From Erythrocercus mccallii (lineage: Eukaryota > Chordata > Aves > Passeriformes > Dicruridae): DNA of 64,000 nt. The notes beneath the pieces were generated by a model. That model made no database searches. It had not been told where the DNA came from and was given only the letters and a program-made list of their open reading frames with translations. Below, in pieces: positions 50,001 through 62,000 of the stretch (the first letter of the stretch is position 1; each line of letters begins with the position of its first letter). Location: assembly GCA_013397435.1 (NCBI GenBank), contig VZRG01002010.1, positions 30,209 to 94,208 on the forward strand. Direction: 5' to 3'. The position numbers and the translations under genes were made by a program.

Positions 50001-53000
50001 TTTGGTGTATTTTTTGTCAACACCATACTTAATGTGGCTTCTTCTTTTTCTTTTTCCCACTTAGAATCTTTTACGGAAGTTGATGCAGATTTCCATGCTA
50101 GAATACCAGTGGTGGTGTGCAGAGAAAAACAAAGGTCTCGGTTGTCACTTTGTGTGTTCTAATAGTATATAGCAATGTAAATTTTATAACCACCTGGTAA
50201 ATGATGTTTCTGTACTAAATCATTCCAGTTCCATGGATCTTGAAACACAAACTAACACTCATGGGCAAGTCATTCCTAGCCTAGAATAAGAGGGTAAGGG
50301 TTGTTCTGTCCTCAGCTGTGTATTTCCCCACCCCTTCAACCATTATGGCTTCCAGCATGTACCCTTACCCTTCCATTTGGGATTATTGCTTAAGCAGAAA
50401 CTTTCCTTTCTTATAGGTAGTGTACATACCATATTAAATTACAGATTTCTGTAATTTACTTTACTTCTGTAACTTAGAGATTTGCTTAGCTTTGCTAGTA
50501 TTTTGAGAACAAGTGAAAAATATTTTATTTTGCCCATTTGATGAATATCAATTAAGATTCATGAAACATTCTGTAAACAACTACTGATAAAATATTACCT
50601 GTTATTTGCTGCTACCTTGATTTTTCAGTGTTTGAAAATATTTTATGTTGTGTGAAAACAGCATAGAAAATGTTTGATGGTGGGTGTGGTGTGGGAAGAC
50701 ATTTTTGTTTCATGAAGGAAATTAGTATTATAACTTTTTTATTCAGTAAATTAATATTAGAAAAAATATTTAATTTTGAACTGTATCTTAAAACACTTGT
50801 ACAGAAAATTATAATGCATATATTCTCAACCTAACCGTAAATCAAATTAGTATTGCATGCTGCTTTTCATGCAGAGACACCGTCTTTGAGAGGCTGTCAA
50901 GTCTTTCCTTACAGCCTTCTGTTCTGGGAGGTGTTTCTGACCTATTGGTATTCTTACAAAACCTTCAAGATATTTCATTTCTTTTTGGATCTTAGTGGCC
51001 TTATTTGTAAAGTGAGTGCAGGGAATGAGAATGCCTGTCTGACAACAAACCATTTGACTACACTTGGAAAGCTGGAACCTGCTATCGTACCTTTAGTGAT
51101 TGCCTTCAGGTACTGGGCAAAGGTGAGAGTCATTAGTATCCCCTTATCTGTGAATAAATGTTGACTGAACTTAATATTAAGCCTGTAGTTATGGTTTAGA
51201 AAATGGTTGTTGAAACAGTCCTTGAAAAAAGAGTTGAAGTAAGGACATAAGTTTTTATAAATTGTAAATTTTATAAATTATATAATTATTATTTGTGTGT
51301 GATAATGTTCCACTAAATTTCAAAAGTGTAATTTCAAGCTTCATTCAGTGGTATGCAGCCTGTAAGTATCCTGCTCTGTTACCAAATCAGACAGAAGAAT
51401 GTATATGAAATGAAATTGTTAGTTTCTCAATAAACTTAATCCATCATGAAAAAAAAAGGAAGAACTGTTTGTCTCTATTGTAGATGAAAACAGTCTTGTG
51501 AATTAACATAACTTATAAAACTTGTGTGTCTGCAATTAAAATATTAATTTAAAAAATTGAAAAGCTTTTGACTTATAATGTGTCTGTGGAAAAGGAGCTA
51601 TCATTTTTTGCAAATGTACTGTATGCTGTCTTTTTTGCCAGTCTGTGTCCTATGGCTCTTACACTGAAAACATTATGGTAGTAACTGCAGTAAATATGCA
51701 GGCCTTAAAAATGAGAACAAGTTGCATCTGGTAAGAGCTTAAACATATCTGAGTTTCTGTAGTATTCAATGTGACTGACCTCTGCACAGTAATTAAAAGA
51801 ATATTTTTCATAGTATCACTTGAAGCTTTAATGACTGCACAATTTGTTTTTACAGTTATGCTGTGTTGATCGTCCTGAAGAGGGAGGATTGTCACCTTAT
51901 GTGTTTGCTTTAATGGTTATTTTCTTTCTACAACAGAGGAGAGAGCCTTTTCTGCCTGTCTATTTGGGATCATGGGTATGTATATTAATACACTGAATAG
52001 TATAAATGAAAGGAACAGCTATTTGTGGTGGTATATAATCTGTCAGCTTTATGCTACTCTGAGCAAGCCATAAGCAAGTAATTTCTGTGGGAATTAAGAA
52101 TGTCAATTCATGTGTTAATTCATTAACATTCAATGACTACACTTAACTTTAGTTTACCTAGCTGTAAGGTTGCATTTCACAATCCTAGTCATTGAAGTAA
52201 GTGCTCTGTTGCCCCTTCTGTGAATAAGGAGAGCTGGGCATTGAATAATGCATTTTGCAACAATTTAGTTCCTCTTTTTTTTTCAGTCTTTCCTCCAGAA
52301 TCTTGAGAACTCAATCCACATAGCTACATCCCAAAACAGTATCTTGGAATTTGCCATCTAATTCTCCAAAACATAGACCATGGTTGGGGAACACAGTGGT
52401 GTGATACTGTCTGAAAGGATCACATTAGGAGTTTAGAACATGTATTTCTTTGGTTTAGAAACTGAAATGCATCTTGATGTCAGAAGTTTTTTTATGGATG
52501 CCAATCCAGAATCCAATTCTCCAGGACACCATTTATATATTTTATTCATGGCACCCATTTTTGTATTTATAGTCTCTTGTTATGTTTAGCACTTGTCTTC
52601 CAGTTCCTATAACTAATTACATGAACCCTGCAGTTAACAATTTTTCTCTACTATGTTCTGACTCATTTGGAAGCATATGCATTTTCTGAACTGAGTGAGA
52701 AAAATGGCCTGCTGTATATGGCATATATGTATATAATTAAAAGATACATATTTATCCTTGTCTAATGTGCAAAGAAAAGGTTCATGACACAGAATTACAG
52801 AATTTTCTAGGCAATCAGTCCCAGTGTTTGGTCACCCACACAAATTCTTCCTCATATTGAGGTGGAAGTTCCTGCATCAGTTTCTGCCCATTGCCTCTTG
52901 TCCTATTGCTTGGCACCACCTGGATCCATTCTCTTGACATTCTCCCTTCAGATACTCAGACCTTAATGAGGTCCTTTTCCAGTTGCCTCTTCTCAAGGCT

Positions 53001-56000
53001 GAACAAGCCCAGCTCCCTCAGCCTTTCCTCATAGGTGACATGCTCCAGTCCTTTAATTGTCTTTGCTGCCCTTTGCTGGAGCCACTTCTGGGCTCCATCT
53101 CTCTCTTGTCCTGAGGAGCCCAGAACTGGACACAGCACCCCAGATGTGCCTCACCAGGGCTGATTAGAAGAACAGGATAACTCCCCATTTGCCCTGCGGT
53201 GCTCTTCCCAATGCACCCCAGGACAACATTCTTGGCCACCAGGACACACTGCTGGCTCATGGACAGCTTGTTGTCCACCAGGACCTCCAGATCCTTCTCC
53301 ACACAGCTGCTTTCCAGCAGATCAGCCCCCAGCCTGTGCTGGTGCCTGGGGTTGTTCTTCCACAGTGGAATGCAGGACTATGCTTTTGCCTTTGTTGAAT
53401 TTCAGGCAGTTCTTCTCTGCTCATCTCTCCATCCTTTCAAGGCTGCAGTCTGGGGTATTGGCCATTGCTCCCAGCCTTGTGTTATCAGTGACCTGCTGAG
53501 GAGGCATCTCTCTCTTTGCCCAAATCACTGCTGAACAAATTGCACAACACTAGGCCCAGTATTGACCTTTGGGGGACACCACTTGTGACGGGCCCATGTT
53601 TAGACCCTGTGCCACTGATTACAACCCTCTGGGATCTGTCATTCTTCCAGTTTTCAGTCCACCTCACTGTCCACATTTCCTGAGTGTGGACACCAGCACA
53701 CCCTTCCAAGAGCACTGAGCTCTTAAGAGTTTTTGTAGAGAAGTAGGGGGAGAAGAGAAAAAGGTTGGGGCATATTCTAGACCTGGAACAGCTTTTGTTA
53801 AACTTTGTTCTACTGTGATGTGGGAACTAAAGTTTAAAGTTTATAGTTTATGTGATGTTTAGCTCTGTGTTTCTTTTTTTGTTTCTTCTAGATTGGAGGA
53901 TTCTCATTAAACAAATTAACTAATTTTCATCTGAGAGAAGTCCAGAACAATGCTGTGGTTTGGGAGCATAACCCCACTGATGATTCTGATTTGCCACAGG
54001 AAACTTCCCCTAGAAGGGGCAAGGTCTGAACTTTTGTTTCTGTAGTACTCTAGCAGACATTGCAGTTCTCAAAAGAGAACAATCTTCTAATTCAGTTTTG
54101 TGTTTATGTTTCAAAACCATGAGCTGAACTAAGAGATGGCATGACTGCTTGCTTCAAGGTCTGTTGTGCTTAGCTCTTGGTGCTAAGGAGCTGGCAGGAA
54201 AATATATATGATCTCAAACTCTTTGATAACATCCCGAATTTTAATCTGCTGGGTAGAATATAGTTTACAGAGCTGAAGTAGTTTTATCTTAACATTAAAT
54301 TAAGCATATGAAAAATATTTTCTCTTTGCTTTGAACTGTTCTTAAAAATTATTTCTATTATAATGACTCAGTAAGAAACAGTATCGCTGTGTGATTGCAT
54401 TTTGTTAACAAAATGGAGATTTAACAATTCAGCCTAGATTTGGCTGAAAATTAGGCTGTATAATCCATTCTGTCCTGTGGGATATGCTTCTTTCTTTGAA
54501 ATTTATAAATTATAGCATAAACACTTAAAGAAGCAATTTTTATTAGTCATTGATGCTACTCTTTACTCTGGCTGCACTCTTTCATTTCAGAATTTTACAC
54601 TCTATCTTCCAATTTTTAAATGGCAGTTTTTATTGCAATTGCAGGAGTCATGAACCAATGATAAATTCTGCCATACTAGATTACAGATGAAATAAAGAAA
54701 ATGTAACAGTTAAACGCCTGCACAGTAAATATTATTTAAGGTTTTCTTCTGTAATTGACAGGTTCCCTTAGTATTTGATTTAGATCAGCAGTGTTCAGCA
54801 CCCATTGGTCAGCTCTGGCTTGAGCTGCTTCGTTTCTATGCTCTGGAGTTCAATATGGCTGACTTGGTTATTAGCATACGACTCAAGGAACCAGTGTCTC
54901 GTGAATTAAAGGACTGGCCTAAAAAGCGCATTGCTGTGGAAGGTATATAAATGTCTCTCAACAAACATCAAAGAACTGTAACTTCAGTTTTTATAAGGTC
55001 TTGACTTGGCTGTCGATACTGTGTATTACAACTTAGAAATTTTTAATATTGTACTGGTTATAGGAGAATATTTTTTCCAAAAAATCGACTTAATATTTCT
55101 ATTGGGTATTATTTTAAACATTATCAGAAATAATTAAGTCAACGTAAAAATTGTCTTCAGCACAATTTGTAGATCTTGTGTCTTTAGACAATGTTTAAGA
55201 GTTACAAGCAATTCGGACTCTGTAAACATATAAGTGTATTTTTTTCTAAGAAGTTAACGCTTTCACTCCTGGCTCACTTCTTCTTTTTACTAGACCCATA
55301 TTCAGTGAAAAGGAACGTGGCAAGAACTCTGAACAGCCAGCTAGTGTATGAGTATATTCTTCACTGTCTGAGAGCAACTTATAAGTATTTTGCTTTGCCT
55401 CACAAAAAAAGTGCAAAATGGAGCAAAATACCCTCTTCAAATGCAAGTGAGGAGAAATCCCAAATGCTAGAGCATGGAAAAGGTGCTATAAAGCATGAAG
55501 ATTCTGACTTGCAAAACTTGGATGGTAGAAGAAACACAGTCAAAGTAGAAAATTGCCTAATAGAGAATACATGTATACCCAAGGAACATAAAATTGGCCT
55601 TTCAAAACTGTGTGATGGCTCAGAAAGTTTCACTGAAGAAGAATTGGCTGATGATATAAGTCATCTAGGAATTACCCATGAAGACTCAGACTGTGTAATT
55701 GAGGAAATTATTTCTGGAGATAATGAGGATTTTAAACCTAGTTGTGAAGAGACAGAGAGTGAAAATGAAGATGAAGAAGAAGAGGAAGAACATGAACAAC
55801 AAAAAAGACAATGGAATAATATTTTGGCTGCTGAGCAGACAATTGATGAAGACAGTGACAGTGGAGAACTCCCTGTTATGGTGAATGAGCACGATAGAGA
55901 GATATGTAGTAAATCAGACTTAGAAGGTTTTGAACACACTGCACTTATAGAGAGTGATGAATTTGTCTTGGAATGCAGTGGTATAATAGATGACAAGATT

Positions 56001-59000
56001 GACATTTATGAGGATAGTAGCACTGACGGTACTGATGAACTTGATGAATCCCCACAAAAATTCCTATGTTCAGCACAGAGTCAGATATCCCAAATGATTA
56101 ACTCAGATGATGAAGAGGAGGAAGAAGAAGCACCAAGTCTTCTAAATCAGAGAGAATGCAGTGTTACCATTAGAGCTGGAAGTGAACTAGATAACATATA
56201 TACTGGATATGGAGATGATGATGCACTGTCAGAGGAAGAGGATGATTTTTCCATCACCAGTAAATATGAAAACAAACATTTCAATGAAAATGTGGATGGA
56301 CCTCTGAGAATCAGTTTGAGTCAAGAATATCTGACTGAGAAGGGAAGTCATTCTGAAGAGACCATCGCAGTAGAACAATTCCTAGAATCTGAACTTTTTT
56401 ATCAATTCAGTAAACAAGCATTTACGAAAGGCAAGGTAAGCAAGCTGTATCTAAACATAAACATATTGCTTGTGTTCTATGAGAAGTTTTATGCAAGTAT
56501 TGCTCAAATCCATTAAAGTACTATAGTTTTTAAAACCAATCTTGCTTTTTGTTCATGTAGTCTCCAACAGTAGTATGTAGCTTGTGTAAACGGGAAGGTC
56601 ATTTAAAGAATGATTGTCCAGAAGACTTCAAGAAAATTGAGCTCGACCCACTGCCACCACTGCCACCCAAGTTTTCACTTATTCTAGATCAAGTTTGTGT
56701 CCAGTGTTACCGTAAGTTTTTTTCCTTTTCATATTGTTGTGCCATAGAAAAAGAACCAGAAAAAAAATGTAATACCCACAGACTAATGGTGTTATAAGGT
56801 GACTGTTTATTTGCTAGATTGCCTCCATCTCACAGATACAATTCTACACTTTGGCTTAATGGTAATAGCTCTAATAGAACTGCTGAGTAGATTGTATCTA
56901 GAGAACAAGAAAGTGTTTAGATTTGTCCTCCAATTGGCTGGTTGATTACTCTTACAGAAAAATACATTTTCTGAGAGTCTAATTTTGGGTGGCGTTTTTA
57001 ATTGATGCTTTTATATTTGTCTGATTTGAATTATGTTAACTGTTCTTTAACTTGTAGTTTTCATAAAAAGACTTCAATATTCTAGGAAAAATAGTGTCAA
57101 AATACCGTTTTGTAACATTTCTCCACTTTCATTCTTTTCAGACAGACCCAACTTTCCTCCTTTCTCTCTCGCCATTTCTGACCAGACAAAATACATTATT
57201 TGTCTAATTAATGTTTTTCTTTGAACAGGTATTTCGCTTCTTCTTCATCCTTGCTTTCTTTCCTTCACATGTGAATTTACTTTCTTCTTCTCTTTCCCTT
57301 CCCCTGCCCCACTGTAAATCCCTCTCTGTTTTCACCTGAATCTTTGCTCTTTGCTCTTTTTAAAGTTCAGTTGCCTAAATTGTTGTCTTGTTTTCCTTCT
57401 TTTTTTAAAGATGATTTTGCTCCAAATATAGTTGAGGATCAGGCTCGGGAACATATAAAACAAAGCTTGGAAATCTTCATTAGACAGGATTTCCCAGGTA
57501 ATTAGACCATTCTAACTTCATATTTATACTTTTGATTGTTCATACTTGAGTGTTTTCCAAGAAAACGTGATTTTAGTATAATAAACACTTAAGTTTTTAA
57601 TATTTAACCCATATTGTTGCTCAGCATTGCAGTACTTCATTACATGAATTTTTGTTCTAAGTCTTTTAAGGCTTTTTTTTCAATTGGGAATTCTTATTTA
57701 TTCAGATATATAGCACACATTAATAGGAAGGAACAATGGCAAGTTAAGGAAGAAACAATCAAAGCAGAAGTGGAATAGTTTTACTTTTGTTATATTAATT
57801 TTATTTATCAATCAAACTTATTTTTGTAACCACTCTTACAAACAACAAGTTTTTTGTTGTACTTCTGCAACTTGATGGGCTTGGAATATTTTAAAATATA
57901 GGCACAACATCTGGTCTATTCACAGAACCTTTTTTCCTTTGTTTGTTTCTGGAGCTCTTACCTGTAACACTTGGACTTCAGTTCATGGTCTTTTAAATTT
58001 AGAAAAAGATTTTTTTTGCTGGAGCCAGATATATCCCTTACTCTAAAAATCTCTGTACAAAGCCTTTTCCAATCACATATCAGCTGGAACCTACATGCTG
58101 ATGATTTAATTACTGGAAAATCTGAGGTGTTTCTGGATTTGCCAGACTGCTTATTTGAATCAATAATAGAGATTCTTTTCTCATAAGCAAAGTTGATCAG
58201 GAAATTTTCATGTACCACAGAAATACAATAATGTTTTCATGCCTGTATTGGAAGACATGCAGTGGTGCGGCCACATACAATTTAAGATTCTATGTTATAT
58301 ATAATTTGATATTTTTTGTTGACATATGGCAATAATATAACACATGCCTTACAGGAACCAAGCTGGATTTGTTTGGCTCCTCAAAAAATGGCTTTGGCTT
58401 CAAACAAAGTGATCTTGATATCTGTATGACAATAGATGGTCTGGAAACTGCTGAGGTAGGTTTAGAAGATTTTGGTTTTATAGTTAAGTAAATGCAAAAT
58501 TTTCTTCTTTTTGTATCTAGCGTTAACAGACTTATTATTTTATAAAAGATTTCAATATTAGAAGAAAATACTAAGGTACTACTAAGGCAGATTATTATGG
58601 GGGTGTTCGCTGTTGCCCTAGGCCTGAGTTTAAGAATAAAGTAGTCAGTTTTCTCCTGAATTCTGTATTTCTAGCTTTATTTGTGCAGATAAGTAACATT
58701 CTTTATTGCATAAACAGCTGGGAATGGGAAACAGTGGAAAAGCACATCAGTCTCCTTTTATGCCTAATAACAGCTTCTAAAATGTTTCCATTATTATATT
58801 ATCAACTGTTGATTTTACATATGCTACTTTGTAACAATTTCTTGTATTCACATAATTCTGTATAACAATGAAACTTTAAGCTTAATGGCACATAATAAAA
58901 GGTTTGCCTAAAATACTTGCAGCAGATACATCTTTTAGCTCTTTTTCTTAATGTCTTAGGGACTTGATTGCATCAGAATCATTGAAGATCTAGCAAAACT

Positions 59001-62000
59001 TCTCAAGAAACAGTCAGGTAACTTTCTGGAAAATTAAAATAAGTGATTCTGGTTTTGTTATTTCATTTGCTGTAGTGACAGTGTTCTAGGGCACTGTAGA
59101 TGAAAATCATTGAGATACAACTAACATAAAAGAGCTTATGTTAGTAAGAGTGAGGTTCAATATTGTGAACGTTTGGATTTATTTTTGTTTGTATATGTAG
59201 GTACTCGAGGTTATAATGTTGTTGGACCACATCTGATCTGGACAGATAGTATGTTTATAACTTACCTGCATAAGAACGATTTAAGACTTGAGGTTTCAGT
59301 TTCATAATTATGTACTTGTATGTTCAGTGCATAGGAAGTCGGTAGTATCCTGATACAAGTCTGCAGTGGGAATCCTGTGTTTACTACACAAAATCATGAG
59401 TTTTATAGTGCTCGTTGTGGTGTATTTCCAATGAGTTGTAATGAACTATCATTTATCTCTTAAGCTTATTTCTCTAAAAAGAAATTTTATTTAGACTGCT
59501 CTTTATTTTTTGAGGGGGCTAAACATACATTTATATAAATTATATTTAGCAGATTGATCATGCTTGACAAATTTATAAAATCAGTGTTAAAATGTAACTG
59601 AAATACAAATTTGGTGTCAACTAAGATTTTATTTTGTAGCCTTTTGGCTACAGTTGGAAGTTATTTGATACTGTGTAGGACTGTGTATTGTAGCTATTCA
59701 GTAATATGACATTTCGTCCTAGGTTTAAGAAATGTCTTGCCTATAACGACTGCTAAAGTCCCAATTGTCAAATTTTTCCATGTCAGAAGTGGTCTTGAAG
59801 TAGACATCAGTTTATATAATACTCTGGTAAGGTTATCTCCTTTTTTATTTTAAGTTGTGTAACAAAAAACCAAGGATCTGTTTCTTGAGACTGAAGTGAT
59901 AGTCTGGATGAGGTTCAATAACCAACTGTTTCCAATTACATTGGAAATTCTATATTACCTTGTTGCAATTCTATATTTCAAACAAACCTTTTTGGTTTTG
60001 TTTGTTTGACTATGAGTGGAGTCAGCTGCACAGTTGTGACTTTAAAGTTGTCACTTTCCTAAGAAAATCTATTCATTCTTCAGTAATAGTAAGAAACAGT
60101 GGTTTAAGTATTGTCAGTTTTTCTTAAATGAGAGACAACATAAAGTAACTTCAGCATTTATAGATTCCATGTAGCATCATTGCTCTTGCTTAACCTTGGC
60201 TTGCTTAGCCTGCAATAGCAATTTTGAACCCAGCTTGCCTAAACTGTAACATACTAGAATGTTAAAAAAAACCACAAACACAAAAACAATCCATGTGTTG
60301 TTGCCCAAACATTTTAAAAAACTTCCAGTTTATTTCAATGTCTCTAAATTTCAAGTGTCCTTTTCTTGAAACAGCAAAGGAAAGTTAAGTCTTAGTGACA
60401 GTTTTAAAAATTTTTGAAGGTTTTTGTGAGTTCAAGGGGAGTCTTGAGGAAGATATCTCAACCACTAAGTGGGAAAGTTTTCTCCTTGAAGTTATGCATT
60501 CATATGTGTCCATTGGTAGCTCTTACAGATCCAGACTGAAATCTCTGGGTTTAAGTAGTTACCTTCTACCAAATATTTTGAAACTGTAGTAGGAGATTAA
60601 TGGTTCTTGTTTTGAAGTATTGTTCTGTGAATGCTGCTTTGTACCAGTTCCACACAGATTAAGGAAGCTGATGGGCTTTTAAAAGAGCAGGTGATAATCT
60701 CATTATTGAATGCTTCCTTTCTCAATATATATACCTACTCTGCAGGGCTTCACATATGCATTTCTTGAGGACACAACTTAGAGGTTTTGTTTTTCATGTT
60801 TTCAAGTTATTTCCTTCATGACTTCAGAGTTTATTTTCTGTATGACTTTCGTATTTTTCTAGGCCTTGCATAACACCAGACTCCTGTCATCATATGCAGC
60901 TATTGATCCTAGAGTAAAATATCTGTGTTACACAATGAAAGTCTTCACAAAGGTAAGTGTATTTCAGACATTCTAGAAGCAGTAGTTCCTGCAGCAAGGG
61001 ATGACACAATAAAAGATAAAAATCATATTTCTTTTTCTAGATATGTGACATTGGAGATGCATCTCGAGGTAGCCTGTCATCTTACGCATATACTCTTATG
61101 GTGCTTTATTTTCTTCAACAGAGAAATCCGCCAGTCATCCCTGTTCTTCAAGAGGTATGGTATATTGGAAGGAAATGAGTAACTGTATGCGGTATCGATC
61201 AGCAAAATGTCAGTGTTGAATATGAAAGGTTCTTCTAATGAGTTTTAATTATTCTTTCAGATCTACAAAGAACCAAAAAAGCCTGAAATTTTAATTGATG
61301 GCTGGAATGTATATTTCTTTGATAAGATAGAGGAGTTGGTGAGTAAATTGGAAATGTTACCTGTAGCTTGGCAAATGAATAGAAATTTCTTTTCAAAGAC
61401 ATTGTTCCCAAATATAGAGGTTGAATATTGTGGTTTAACCCCAGCTGGCAATTAAACACCACACAGCCACTCTCATGCCCCTCGAACTCTCCCTGGTGGC
61501 CATTCCGTTGAATAATTTCGTTTTATACAGACTCACACTGAATTAATAAATTCTTTTCTTAAGAGGCAAAACCTACTGCCAGAAGTCCTATTAATTGTCC
61601 ACTTTGTTGTTAATAGATTAAAAAATATGGTGTTTAAACCAATATTGGATTATCAATATAAATTATGAAAGGAAGTATTCTAGTGTAACTCCATTGCTTC
61701 TCTGTATAAAATAAATGAAGAAAAGATATTACAGAAATCATGAAAATGCTTAATGGAAGTACTGCATGTAACAATATTTTTGTCATTTTAGTCAGTTGTT
61801 TGGCCAGACTATGGGAAAAACACTGAATCTGCTGGGCAGCTGTGGCTGGGACTTCTCCGATTCTACACAGAAGAATTTGATTTTAAAGAGCATGTCATCT
61901 GCATCAGGAGAAAAAATCTACTTACAACTTTCAAGAAGCAGTGGACCTCCAAATATATTGTAATTGAAGGTAAAAGAATATGAAGTACGGGAATATACAG

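Noticed and set aside
52956..53715. Antisense frames inside TUT7 intron 10
   Set aside because: They are the decayed reverse transcriptase of the antisense CR1 element, not a nested gene.
55191..55293. Upstream part of the 441-codon frame
   Set aside because: The acceptor TTTACTAG at 55293 and the phase-1 join to exon 12 show that the exon begins at 55294; the earlier residues are intronic.
59199..59250. Possible extra exon after an AG at 59200 in TUT7 intron 17
   Set aside because: No usable donor follows, and exon 17 joins exon 18 in phase as in the known protein.
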